DNA from: an uncultured Clostridia bacterium
GTDB taxonomy: Bacteria; Bacillota; Clostridia; Christensenellales; CAG-917
Direction of reading: 5' to 3'
Assembly (NCBI GenBank): GCA_947625145.1
Contig: CANQNC010000012.1
Span: 1 to 46,755 of the forward strand
Length of the DNA: 46,755 bases
Shown piece by piece: positions 8,312 to 17,129 of this stretch (within the stretch, counting starts at the first letter, position 1; each line of letters starts with the position of its first letter). A program made the translations under genes and the position numbers. The notes beneath the pieces are model-generated. The model was given only the letters and a program-made list of their open reading frames with translations, was not told where the DNA came from and searched no databases.

Positions 8312-9478
8312 CTATCTTGCTCCTATCATAGAATAAGTGTATTTTCTGGCGCTCTCATCTATGCGAAGAATATCTTCAAGTTCCACGTCGCCGACAGAGG
8401 AAAATTTGTTGAGGACCTTTCCGAGCGCATGCGGGATTTCGTGATAAGATATCTTGCCCTTCAAAAATTCCTCCACAAGCACTTCGTCCGCCGCGGACGT
8501 CGCGATACACGCGCCCTCGCCCGCTCTTGCCGCACGCAAGGCGATGTCGAGGCAGGGATATCTCTGCATATCGGGCGCGGAAAAGGTCAGCGTCCCCACC
8601 TTTGCAAGGTCCAAAGGACTCACCGCGTCCCTGCCGTGCGCGGGATAAAACAGCGCGCTCTCGATCGACAGCCCCATGTCGGGCTCAGACAACAGCGCCT
8701 TCATCCCCCCGTCCTTAAACTCGACCAAGGAGTGCACCACGCTCTGCCTGTGCATGACCACATCTATGCTGTCCGCGTCCATATCGAAAAGCCGCATTGC
8801 CTCCATCACCTCAAGCCCCTTGTTGAAGAGGGTCGCGCAGTCCACGGTGATCTTTTTGCCCATTTTCCAAACGGGATGCATAAGCGCGTCCTCGGGCTTG
8901 ACCTTTTCAAGCTCGGATATGGGAAGATCGCGGAACGCGCCTCCGCTTGCGGTCAGGATCAGCTTGCGGACTTCCCGCTTGTCCTCGCCTCTAAGGCAAG
9001 AGAAGATCGCGGAATGTTCGGTGTCAAGAGGAAGGATAAGCCCGCCGTACTTCTTTTCAAGCGCTTTGAGATGCCTACCCGCCGCGACTATGGTCTCCTT
9101 GTTTGCGATCGCAAGCGTGCCGCCGCGCTTCAGTGTCGCGACTGCCGCCCAAAGCCCCGCTATGCCGTTGACGGCAAGCACCACGATATCCGCGGGCATC
9201 TCGGCGAGCTCCTCTAAGGATGATAGGCATTTTGTGTACTTTTTATCCTCCAAAAAATCAAAAAGCGAGCTTTGCTCCTCTACGGCGCCGCTCGGGAAAT
9301 AATAGTTGTCGGGAGAATATTTGTTGATCTGCTCTCTGAGCAGTTCCTCGTTTCTGTACGCCGAAAGCCCAACCACCTTGAACATGTCGCGGTGTCTGTC
9401 TATTGCGGCGAGCACCTGTCTGCCGACCGAGCCCGTACTGCCGAGGATCGTAACCGTTTTCATTGCTTCTTTCAACAT
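8312..9478 (-). CDS. dxr: 1-deoxy-D-xylulose 5-phosphate reductoisomerase
   Basis: First committed step of the MEP pathway (DXP to MEP, NADPH dependent). A 388-residue protein with the NADPH motif GSTGSVGRQVLAAI at the start, the metal- and substrate-binding region LDTEHSAIF, LTASGGAFRD and the MHPVWKMGKKITVDCATLFNKGLEVMEA block cut here as HPVWKMGKKITVD. The start at 9478 has AAAAAGG 8 nt upstream; an internal Met at 9463 is possible but has a weaker site. Operon frr-uppS-cdsA-dxr-rseP. Confidence 0.97.
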   Translation of the reverse strand: MLKEAMKTVTILGSTGSVGRQVLAAIDRHRDMFKVVGLSAYRNEELLREQINKYSPDNYYFPSGAVEEQSSLFDFLEDKKYTKCLSSLEELAEMPADIVVLAVNGIAGLWAAVATLKRGGTLAIANKETIVAAGRHLKALEKKYGGLILPLDTEHSAIFSCLRGEDKREVRKLILTASGGAFRDLPISELEKVKPEDALMHPVWKMGKKITVDCATLFNKGLEVMEAMRLFDMDADSIDVVMHRQSVVHSLVEFKDGGMKALLSEPDMGLSIESALFYPAHGRDAVSPLDLAKVGTLTFSAPDMQRYPCLDIALRAARAGEGACIATSAADEVLVEEFLKGKISYHEIPHALGKVLNKFSSVGDVELEDILRIDESARKYTYSMIGAR

Positions 9479-9522
9479 ACTTTTGCCTTTTTAAGTTCGG
9501 AAAAGATTGCGTTTCTGTGTGT

Positions 9523-10554
9523 TCAATAGCCGTACACGGCGGCGAGCGCGACGAGCAAGACCACCAAACAGTACATTATGCTGTCTATCCTGTCCAAAAA
9601 TCCGCCGTGTCCCGGGAAGATCTTCCCGTAGTCCTTTATGCCGATCGCGCGCTTGATACGGGAAGCCGCAAGATCGCCAAGCTCGGAGATCGCGCCCATC
9701 AAAAGCCCTATCGCAAGATAGACCAGCGCGCTCTTCCACATCCAACCGCCGTCCTGCGTGGAGAAGAAATGCATGTACCCGCACTGCTCGGCAAAGGACG
9801 GGAACAGATAGCCCACGTACTCGAACACCACCCAAAGCAGGATGGCGACGACCATGCCGCCGATCACTCCGCCCACCGCGCCCGAGATCGTCTTTTTCGG
9901 GCTTATGGACGGGCACAGCTTCTTGCCCTTTATCAAACTGCCCACAAAATAGGCGAAGAGATCGCTTCCTATCACGGGCACCGCGATCGCGAACAAAATC
10001 GCGAATATCGCGCTGTATTTGTAGCTTATCACCCACGCCGCGGTCAGAAAGAACATGGGATACACGAGGACGAAAATGTTTGCAAACAAATCGTTCAGCC
10101 CCGCCGTCCCTACAGATTGCGAAGCCTCCGCCGCGCTTTCCGCGCAAGATGACGCCTCAACATGCGCTTCCGAGTCCTTTTCCGTTTCAACTTTTTCCGT
10201 AGATTTGTTTTTGTTGTGCGCGCGCGAGAAAGTGAACATGGACAGCACAAGCATAAACCCCGCAAGCAAGACTATCATCAACCCTTGAAGCCCCGCGCTT
10301 GCGCGCATACTGCCCTCGCCGACGTAGTATTGCATCAAATAGAACGCGGGATACGCCGTCAAAAGCACTAAAACGGGAGGCGCGACAAACATTTTGTACC
10401 CCGCCCGCTTCAAGCACACGAACATTTCATAGGTCGCTCCGCCCATGAACAGCAAAACGAGCATATCCACAAAAATGGGGCTGACGAAATATCCGCATAC
10501 CAAAAACGCGACAAGCATCACGATCAAACAGATTGAGGTCAAAAATCTTTTCAT
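9523..10554 (-). CDS. cdsA: Phosphatidate cytidylyltransferase
   Basis: Makes CDP-diacylglycerol from phosphatidic acid and CTP at the membrane, feeding phospholipid synthesis. 343 residues with about eight hydrophobic helices. The C-terminal CDP-alcohol signature is readable as GKIFPGHGGFLDRIDS, with the upstream SPKKTISGAVGG segment. A soluble, Lys/Glu/Ser-rich loop (about 110-160) separates the N-terminal helices from the core and makes the protein longer than the about 270 aa norm. Its ATG overlaps the uppS stop by one base (TAATG), so translation is coupled. Confidence 0.95.
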   Translation of the reverse strand: MKRFLTSICLIVMLVAFLVCGYFVSPIFVDMLVLLFMGGATYEMFVCLKRAGYKMFVAPPVLVLLTAYPAFYLMQYYVGEGSMRASAGLQGLMIVLLAGFMLVLSMFTFSRAHNKNKSTEKVETEKDSEAHVEASSCAESAAEASQSVGTAGLNDLFANIFVLVYPMFFLTAAWVISYKYSAIFAILFAIAVPVIGSDLFAYFVGSLIKGKKLCPSISPKKTISGAVGGVIGGMVVAILLWVVFEYVGYLFPSFAEQCGYMHFFSTQDGGWMWKSALVYLAIGLLMGAISELGDLAASRIKRAIGIKDYGKIFPGHGGFLDRIDSIMYCLVVLLVALAAVYGY

Positions 10555-11207
10555 TATGCGCCAAACGTCCTTTTTCTGCTTTCGAATTCGTCTATGATCA
10601 TATCCACGTCCTCGCCACTCATGTCCCCCCAGAGCTTGTCGAGGAAGATAAGTTCGGCATAAGCCGCCTCATACAGCATGAAATTTGAGAGGCGTTTTCT
10701 GCCTCCCGTGCGCACCACGAGGTCGAGCGGAGGAAGCCCTCTTGTCGAAAGCCTGTCCAAAAAGCCCTCCTCGGTGAAGTCCCCGCTGTCCGCCGCGAGT
10801 TTTGCCGCGCGGACGATATCCGCTCTGCCGCCGTAGGCAAGCGCTATGTTCAGTATCATGCCCGTGTTGGCCGCCGTCCGCCTTTCCACGTCCTCCACGC
10901 TTTGGGCGAGCCGCTCGTCAAGCGAGTCGATATCCCCCATATAGAGGATGCGCATATCCCCGTCGTAGGAGTTGTTGAAACTCTCAACGGCGCGGAAAAT
11001 TGCCGCCTGCTCCTCATGCGGACGGGCGACGTTTTCGGTGGAAAATGCGAACACCGACAAAGCCTCTATGCCGCGTTGCTCTGCGCGCGCGATCACGGCT
11101 TTGAGCGCTTTCAGACCTTGAACGTAGCCCTCTTTGCGCTCCATTCCGTGCGCTTGCGCCCATCTGCCGTTGCCGTCGGGGATAAACGCGATATGCTTGA
11201 GGTCCAT
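10554..11207 (-). CDS. uppS: Undecaprenyl diphosphate synthase (short form)
   Basis: Cis-prenyltransferase that builds undecaprenyl diphosphate, the cell-wall lipid carrier. 217 residues, shorter than the usual about 250. Conserved parts: HIAFIPDGNGRWA with the catalytic Asp11, FSTEN, LNIALAYGGR, and RTGG.KRLSNFMLYEAAYAEL. Two oddities: the His of the family motif GHxAG appears as Tyr (GYVQG, Y28), and the RTGGE Glu is Arg. ATG overlaps the frr stop (TGATG). Function as a prenyltransferase is secure from the fold; chain length could differ. Confidence 0.93.
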   Translation of the reverse strand: MDLKHIAFIPDGNGRWAQAHGMERKEGYVQGLKALKAVIARAEQRGIEALSVFAFSTENVARPHEEQAAIFRAVESFNNSYDGDMRILYMGDIDSLDERLAQSVEDVERRTAANTGMILNIALAYGGRADIVRAAKLAADSGDFTEEGFLDRLSTRGLPPLDLVVRTGGRKRLSNFMLYEAAYAELIFLDKLWGDMSGEDVDMIIDEFESRKRTFGA

Positions 11208-11782
11208 CAGATCTCCATGATCTCCTTTTCCTTGTCCTTGTACAGCTTGTCCGCTTCGTCCATCTGCTTGGCAAGCGCCTTGTCCACGTCCGAGAGGAAG
11301 TTTTTGAGGTCGTCCTCGGTGATGACGGAATCCTTTTCGAGTTTTTTGAGGTCGTCCACCGCGTCCCTGCGAGCGTTGCGGAGGACTATCTTCGCCTCTT
11401 CGAGCAGGGTTTTTGCTTCCTTCAAAGTGGAGCGTCTGCGCTCCTCGTTCAGCTCGGGGAAAACCAGCCTGATGACAACGCCGTCGTTGTTGGGCGTGAT
11501 GCCTATGTTTGCCGCGAGGATCGCCCTTTCAATGGGCTTGAGCATGGATTTTTCCCACGGGGAGATCACAAGCAACCTCGCCTCGGGGATGGAAATGTTT
11601 GCGACCTGCTTCAGCGGAGAGGAAACTCCGTAATAGTCCACAAGCACCTTGTCGAGGATATGTGGATTTGCTCTGCCCGCGCGAATGGATCTTAGCTCGT
11701 TTTTGAAGTTGTTCATTGTCTTTTCGAATTTTTCATTCAGCTCGTCGAACACGAGATCAACTTCGTCTATTCCGTATGCCAT
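11207..11782 (-). CDS. frr: Ribosome recycling factor
   Basis: Splits post-termination ribosomes together with EF-G. 191 residues; the RRF core is clear (LRSIRAGRANPHILDKVLVDYYG, ISPWEKSMLKPIERAI, RLVFPELNEERR). The ATG at 11782 is chosen over an in-frame TTG 12 nt upstream because GGAGG (11792-11788) would lie inside the longer version and is ideally placed 5 nt before the ATG. First gene of frr-uppS-cdsA-dxr-rseP, with its own promoter. Confidence 0.97.
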   Translation of the reverse strand: MAYGIDEVDLVFDELNEKFEKTMNNFKNELRSIRAGRANPHILDKVLVDYYGVSSPLKQVANISIPEARLLVISPWEKSMLKPIERAILAANIGITPNNDGVVIRLVFPELNEERRRSTLKEAKTLLEEAKIVLRNARRDAVDDLKKLEKDSVITEDDLKNFLSDVDKALAKQMDEADKLYKDKEKEIMEI

Positions 11783-11811
11783 AATTGCCTCCAAGAATAA
11801 ATATTTACTAA

Positions 11812-11840
11812 ATTATAGCAAATGTTTGACTATAAATCAA
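11812..11840 (-). promoter_or_regulatory. Promoter of frr operon
   Basis: -35 TTGATT (11840-11835), 17-nt spacer, -10 TATAAT (11817-11812). The predicted start near 11805 leaves a leader of about 23 nt that contains the GGAGG site of frr. It lies just after the pyrH terminator. Confidence 0.7.
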
Positions 11841-11881
11841 TAGTCTTTGCCAAAACGCCGCAAATAGAAAATTTTCGAGGG

Positions 11882-11918
11882 AAAAGGAAAAGATCCGCCG
11901 ACAAAGGACGGACCTTTT
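11882..11918 (-). terminator. Terminator downstream of pyrH
   Basis: On the transcript AAAAGGTCCG pairs with CGGATCTTTT (one G-U), loop of about 11 nt, continuing into CCTTTTCC. It separates pyrH from the frr operon promoter. Confidence 0.65.
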
Positions 11919-11941
11919 GTATGCTGTTGTAGGCTCAGAGA

Positions 11942-12706
11942 TCACTTGCCGATATATGTGCCAATCTTCTCGCCGCAGACCGCCTTCCTGATGCTGTCGT
12001 GCTCCAAGAGGCTGAACGCGATGATGGGCATGGAGTTGTCCATACACATGGTGATCGCCGTCGTGTCCATGGCTTTGAGGCCCATGGATATCACTTGCAT
12101 ATAGCTCAGTTTGTCAAAGCGCTTTGCGTCCTTGTTGAGTTTGGGATCGCTGTCGTAAACGCCGTCCACGTTTTTTGCAAGCAACAGCGCGTCCGCGCCG
12201 ATCTCGCACGCTCTGAGCGCCGCGCCCGTGTCCGTGGAAAAGTAGGGATTGCCCGTGCCGCAGGCGAATATGACTATCCTGCCCTTTTCAAGATGCCGCA
12301 CGGCTTTGCGCAAAATGTACGGCTCCGCGACCTTGGTGATGGTCAGCGCGGTCTGCACCCGAACGGGTATTCCGTGCTGTTCAAGCCTATCTTGTATCGC
12401 AAGCGCGTTCATGACGGTGGCAAGCATGCCCATGTGGTCCGCGGTGGAGCGATTCATCTTGCTCTCCGCCTGTCTGCCCCGCCAGAAGTTGCCTCCGCCG
12501 ATCACGATGCCTATCTCCACCCCGAGGCGCCTCACTCCCGCGATCTGCTCGCAGACAAAATCCAACTTGGCAAGGTCAATGCCCATGCCGTTGTCACCCG
12601 CGAGCGCCTCGCCGGAAAGTTTTACGATGACGCGCTTGTACGCGACCGAAGGATCGATCACAGATTTTTGTTGCTCGTCCGAAACCATGTTTTCCATATC
12701 CGACAT
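11942..12706 (-). CDS. pyrH: UMP kinase
   Basis: Phosphorylates UMP to UDP in pyrimidine synthesis; the bacterial form belongs to the amino-acid kinase fold. Motifs: KLSGEALAG near the N-terminus, IVIGGGNFWRGR, and GTGNPYFSTDTGAALRA. The start at 12706 gives 254 residues and is preceded by AGAGGTG; an in-frame ATG 15 nt upstream lacks this site. A 20-residue N-terminal tail (MSDMENMVSDEQQKSVIDPS) precedes the domain, slightly long for the family. It lies between tsf and frr, as usual. Confidence 0.97.
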   Translation of the reverse strand: MSDMENMVSDEQQKSVIDPSVAYKRVIVKLSGEALAGDNGMGIDLAKLDFVCEQIAGVRRLGVEIGIVIGGGNFWRGRQAESKMNRSTADHMGMLATVMNALAIQDRLEQHGIPVRVQTALTITKVAEPYILRKAVRHLEKGRIVIFACGTGNPYFSTDTGAALRACEIGADALLLAKNVDGVYDSDPKLNKDAKRFDKLSYMQVISMGLKAMDTTAITMCMDNSMPIIAFSLLEHDSIRKAVCGEKIGTYIGK

Positions 12707-12756
12707 AACACCTCTTTTCATGCATCTAATGCGGTCAAATGATTTGATTTACGCGT

Positions 12757-12788
12757 AAAAAAAGGAATGCTGACGCATTCCTTTTTTT
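12757..12788 (-). terminator. Intrinsic terminator downstream of tsf
   Basis: Perfect stem GGAATGC/GCATTCC (12781-12775 with 12770-12764), loop of 4 nt, flanked by seven A and seven T so that it can act on both strands. It follows the tsf stop at once and splits rpsB-tsf from pyrH. Confidence 0.85.
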
Positions 12789-12789
12789 C

Positions 12790-13659
12790 TCACTTAAGTC
12801 CTGCTTGCGCCATGACCTCGCCCACGAAGTCGTCCTCTCTCTTCTGCAAGCCCTCGCCCATTGCGTAGCGTGTGAAGCGGATGATCTCGACATTGCCGTG
12901 TTTTGCGAGATATTGAGCGATGGTCATCTCGTTGTCCTTGACAAACACCTGCTCGGTCAGGCAAACCTCTTTATAGTATTTCTGTATCCTGCCCTCTATC
13001 ATCTTTTCGATGATGGCTTCGGGCTTGGGGTTGGGCTCGTTGTGAGCTTGCGCTCTGAGGATCTCTCTCTCATGATCCAGCTCGGCCGTGGGTACTTCGG
13101 ACTTTTTGACGTATTGCGCGTTTGCCGCCGCGATCTGCAGTGCCACGTCGTGAATGATCTGATGATCCGCGCCCGCGGACGCCTCGACCATGACGCCGAT
13201 CTTGCCGCCCATGTGAATGTAGGTGTCGACCTCGCTGTTTGCCGCCTCATAGACGACGAAACGACGGATGGACAGCTTCTCGCCCATTCTCATGACATAC
13301 TCGTTTGTCACGGGTTGCATCGCCGCAACGACGTCCTCGACAGACGCGTCGCTGTGGTCCAGCACATAGTCCGCGACCTTTGCGACATATTCCTTGAAAA
13401 CGGGGCCGCCCGCCACGAAGTCGGACTCGCAGTTGACCTCGACAAGAGTGTGCTTTGCGCCCTTGCTTGCGGCGTACACAATGCCCTCTGCGGCGATCCT
13501 ACCTTCTTTTTTTGCGGCGGTCGCCATGCCCTTTTCGCGCAGATAGTCGATTGCCGCTTCCATGTCGCCGTCTGTTGCGACGAGCGCCTTTTTGCAATCC
13601 ATCATGCCAACGCCCGTGCGCTGACGAAGCTCCATAACGTCTTTGCTTGTGAATGCCAT
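12790..13659 (-). CDS. tsf: Elongation factor Ts
   Basis: Nucleotide exchange factor for EF-Tu. 289 residues with the N-terminal UBA-like domain and hallmark [15 protein letters not shown], the [16 protein letters not shown] motif, then the two core subdomains ([13 protein letters not shown] in the form [13 protein letters not shown], and HIGGKIGV-like [12 protein letters not shown]). AGGAGAA lies upstream of the ATG. Second gene of the rpsB-tsf unit. Confidence 0.97.
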   Translation of the reverse strand: MAFTSKDVMELRQRTGVGMMDCKKALVATDGDMEAAIDYLREKGMATAAKKEGRIAAEGIVYAASKGAKHTLVEVNCESDFVAGGPVFKEYVAKVADYVLDHSDASVEDVVAAMQPVTNEYVMRMGEKLSIRRFVVYEAANSEVDTYIHMGGKIGVMVEASAGADHQIIHDVALQIAAANAQYVKKSEVPTAELDHEREILRAQAHNEPNPKPEAIIEKMIEGRIQKYYKEVCLTEQVFVKDNEMTIAQYLAKHGNVEIIRFTRYAMGEGLQKREDDFVGEVMAQAGLK

Positions 13660-13703
13660 ATATCTATTCTCCTATATGCAAAATTTTGATTTGAAGCGGG
13701 AAC

Positions 13704-14543
<840 letters not shown>

Positions 14544-14576
14544 AACTTGTATGACCTCCCGATTTGTTTTTACCTC

Positions 14577-14629
14577 CCGAAGCGTCGTCGCATGGGCTAC
14601 CTTGCGGAACAACCTATGCTCAACCTCGG
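14577..14629 (-). promoter_or_regulatory. Candidate structured rpsB leader
   Basis: Within the leader, CCGAGG (14629-14624) can pair with CTTCGG (14582-14577) and encloses a hairpin GCATAGG/CCCATGC (14619-14613 with 14596-14590). The closing strand abuts a first GGGAGG (14580-14575), and a second GGGAGG follows 20 nt later before rpsB. This is a layout one would expect for S2 feedback on its own mRNA. Regulation is inferred only. Confidence 0.4.
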
Positions 14630-14644
14630 TGTGCGGTCTTTTGG

Positions 14645-14673
14645 ATTATATAATATATAAAAGGAATTTGCAA
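14645..14673 (-). promoter_or_regulatory. Promoter of rpsB-tsf
   Basis: -35 TTGCAA (14673-14668), 17-nt spacer, perfect -10 TATAAT (14650-14645). Predicted start near 14638, leader of about 95 nt. The rest of the gap up to 14947 is AT-rich and shows no gene. Confidence 0.75.
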
Positions 14674-14947
14674 ATATTTTTAAGTCAAAAACTTCAAAAT
14701 CTTCAAATTTTTTTGACATATCCGCTCTTTTACCCCTTCTTTGCCCTTCGACTTTGCATATCCATGCCCAAAAGGCGGAAAAACGCCGCGATATCGCGAC
14801 GTAAAATTTTTTCACTCATATGCGGTTTTTTCTCCGTTATGCGGTTTTTATCTTCGTCTATAATCGGTCACGCGTTTCCGTTCAATGTTGCGTTGAAAAC
14901 CATGTGACAATCATTTGCCCTCGCTTGGCAATAGTCTTGGGCTGATT

Positions 14948-16174
14948 TTATCCCATAATAGTGACTGTCACGCCGTCAAGCTTCACGTTTTCCGAGAGGG
15001 TCGCCCACCTGTCCGCGCCGCCGAAAAAGCGTATCTCGAAGCCGTTCGGAGCAAGCGAAAACGCCTTGCTTGCGATCTGCAAATCCGCGTTGTCGAACAG
15101 TATCAGCCTCTTGATTCCGCAAGACGGCATAAACGCATGATCTTCAATGTAAGTCAGCGTATTTGGCAGCGTAAACTCCTCGTCCGAGCTTTTGACGACG
15201 GAGCCCGAACACAGCCTCGATACGTTTTGCGGAAGGGTCGCGGCGCCTATCACGGCGTACAGATATCCGTATTCGGGGACGGACGGGTCCTTGCAACACA
15301 GCGCTCCATTTTGCAATGCGTATTTTTCGTTGCCCGCCTCGAGCGTCATCTCAAGCTCCGCGCAACTTGCAAAAGCTCCCCTGCCGATATAGGTCACGGC
15401 GCTTGGGATCGTCACGATCTTGAGCCCCGCACACATTGAAAACGCGTAGTCCCCTATGACGCTGACCGCGGGATTTGTAAATTCTATCTTCTCTATGCTC
15501 TTTATCTTTTCGGAGGGCCGAGCGGGCGAGTCGAGCCTTTGCCCGAAGCCGTTTACAATCTCGTCGCAAATTCCGATTTCCTTGAGTTTTATGTCGTCGC
15601 CGATCTTGGATATCAAGTCGAATGTGCCCACGACGCGTCTGAGATTTGCGCAACCCTCGAAAACGTTTGAACCTATTGTTTTGAGATCTGACGTCTTTTC
15701 CCCCGCGACAAATTCTTCAAGCCGCGCGCAACCTTTGAACGCGTCGCTCCCCAACGTCTGCAAAGAGGAGGGCAAGACGACGCTTTCAAGCGATACGCAA
15801 CCCTCAAACGCTCCCTGCTCGATTTTTGTCAGAGAGTTTCCGCTTATGACGATCGTTTTCAGGGATGCGCAATTTTTGAACGCGTTTTTGCCTATGGACT
15901 TTACAGTCGCGGGGATCGTCGCCTTTTCGAGTTTGTCTTTCCCCTCGAACGCGCTCTGCCCTATGCCTATCACCTTTGAAAAGCCCTTATCCTCGGGAAT
16001 ATCCACGCTCTTGCCGTCTCCTTCCGCGGAGGATACGACATAACCGCTTCCGTCAATGGAAGTTTGCAAAACGTAATTCAACTTGATCTTGCCCGCGTTG
16101 CATCCGAAAAGTCCGACGAGAAGGAGCAAAAGCGCCATTCCCGCGGACAGGACGACAAAAATTTTCTTTGTCAT
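14948..16174 (-). CDS. Leucine-rich-repeat lipoprotein (BspA/LRR_5 type)
   Basis: A predicted surface lipoprotein of 408 residues. The start MTKKIFVVLSAGMALLLLLV gives a classic signal peptide ending in the lipobox LFGC, so the mature protein is lipid-anchored at Cys. The mature part is a series of LRR_5 units of about 23 residues with the pattern IG..AF..C..L..V.IP..V..IG (for example IGKNAFKNCASLKTIVI, LGSDAFKGCARLEEFV, IGDYAFSMCAGLKIVTIP, IGRGAFASCAELEMT). Such proteins are adhesins or surface scaffolds in gut anaerobes; the ligand cannot be told. No strong ribosome binding site; it starts 14 nt after the DUF1292 gene stop and may rely on coupling. Confidence 0.85.
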   Translation of the reverse strand: MTKKIFVVLSAGMALLLLLVGLFGCNAGKIKLNYVLQTSIDGSGYVVSSAEGDGKSVDIPEDKGFSKVIGIGQSAFEGKDKLEKATIPATVKSIGKNAFKNCASLKTIVISGNSLTKIEQGAFEGCVSLESVVLPSSLQTLGSDAFKGCARLEEFVAGEKTSDLKTIGSNVFEGCANLRRVVGTFDLISKIGDDIKLKEIGICDEIVNGFGQRLDSPARPSEKIKSIEKIEFTNPAVSVIGDYAFSMCAGLKIVTIPSAVTYIGRGAFASCAELEMTLEAGNEKYALQNGALCCKDPSVPEYGYLYAVIGAATLPQNVSRLCSGSVVKSSDEEFTLPNTLTYIEDHAFMPSCGIKRLILFDNADLQIASKAFSLAPNGFEIRFFGGADRWATLSENVKLDGVTVTIMG

Positions 16175-16188
16175 AGGGAAGCCGAGGC

Positions 16189-16548
16189 TCAGTCCTCGTC
16201 GTGGCGCTGGTCGCAAGGATCCGCGCAATCCGCGCAGTCGCAGTCGCACTCCAACTCGTCGCCAGCCATCTTCATAAACTCTTCAAACACCTTGTTGAGT
16301 CTATCCTCTTCCTCAATGGGAAGCATAACGGTGTCGCCGCTTTCGTTTTCGGCAAGCTCATAGATCAAAACTTCGTTGTCGGCGATGTCGTCGAGCTGTT
16401 CGACGGGCTTCATTACAATATACCACTTGTCGTCCACGTCCAAGGTCGCGAGGAAGTAAAACTCCTCTTCCTTGTCAAGCTGTTCGTTGTAAAGCACGAT
16501 AACGTCGTCGTCGTTCATGTTGTCGATATCGTCAAAAATGTCGGACAT
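16189..16548 (-). CDS. DUF1292 family protein (YrzB-like) with Cys-rich tail
   Basis: A 119-residue very acidic protein. The central part (DDDVIVLYNEQLDKEEEFYFLATLD...IVMKPVE...DNEVLIYELAEN) is the DUF1292 domain found downstream of ruvX in Firmicutes, matching the neighbour here. Function is unknown. The C-terminus carries a run of closely spaced cysteines (ECDCDCADCADPC, five Cys), which could bind metal; this is not part of the core domain. AAAGGAG precedes the ATG; promoter at 16590-16617. Confidence 0.85.
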   Translation of the reverse strand: MSDIFDDIDNMNDDDVIVLYNEQLDKEEEFYFLATLDVDDKWYIVMKPVEQLDDIADNEVLIYELAENESGDTVMLPIEEEDRLNKVFEEFMKMAGDELECDCDCADCADPCDQRHDED

Positions 16549-16589
16549 ATTTATCTCCTTTTGCGCGATACGCGCCGTTTCCTATATAG

Positions 16590-16617
16590 ATAGTAACAGA
16601 TTTCAAAAAAAATGCAA
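16590..16617 (-). promoter_or_regulatory. Promoter of the DUF1292 gene
   Basis: -35 TTGCAT (16617-16612), 16-nt spacer, -10 TACTAT (16595-16590), in the 95-nt gap after ruvX. Confidence 0.5.
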
Positions 16618-16643
16618 GATTTTTTTTCGGAGCCGACCCAAAC

Positions 16644-17069
16644 TCAGCGGGAAGTCCTGTCCAGATACGCCTGCAAAATTATGGTCGCGGCAACCTTGTC
16701 AATGACCTGTTTGCGCTTTTCGCGGCGCACGTCCGCCTCAATGAGCAACCTCTCCGCGCTGACGGTGGTGAGTCTCTCGTCCTGATATATCACTTCAAGC
16801 CCGCTTGCGCTTGCCAGCATATCCCCGAACTCGCGCGTGATCTCGGCGCGTGGTCCCTCGGTGCCGTCCATGTTTTTGGGCAGCCCCAAGACGAAAGCGT
16901 CCGCGTCCTCTCGCGCCGCGTAGTCGCAAAAGTATTTTATGTCGGCGGCAACGTCCTCCTTTTTGCGCACATACGTTTCGCGCGGATTTGCCGTGAGCCC
17001 CATGAGGTCGCTGACCGCCACTCCGATACGCACGTCGCCGACGTCCAGCCCTATCTTGCGTTTTGTCAT
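16644..17069 (-). CDS. ruvX: Holliday junction resolvase / pre-16S rRNA nuclease YqgF
   Basis: 141-residue RNase H-like nuclease of the YqgF/RuvX family, implicated in 16S rRNA 5'-end maturation. The first strand motif GLDVGDVRIGVAVSD carries the catalytic Asp; LGLPKNMDGTEGPRA and YQDERLTTVSAERLL are signature blocks. AAGGAG lies before the ATG. The neighbour DUF1292 gene is conserved next to ruvX in Firmicutes. Confidence 0.95.
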   Translation of the reverse strand: MTKRKIGLDVGDVRIGVAVSDLMGLTANPRETYVRKKEDVAADIKYFCDYAAREDADAFVLGLPKNMDGTEGPRAEITREFGDMLASASGLEVIYQDERLTTVSAERLLIEADVRREKRKQVIDKVAATIILQAYLDRTSR

Positions 17070-17129
17070 ATTCGTCTCCTTGCCGATTACGGCATTATGT
17101 TTGAAATTCGATATTCTAATCGACTTGTT

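Noticed and set aside
12722..12756. Separate pyrH promoter after the tsf terminator
   Set aside because: A TTGACC is present but no -10 lies at a suitable distance, so it is not listed.
14597..14815. 72-aa minus-strand ORF over the rpsB promoter
   Set aside because: It would contain the rpsB promoter and leader; Lys/Phe richness is due to AT content.
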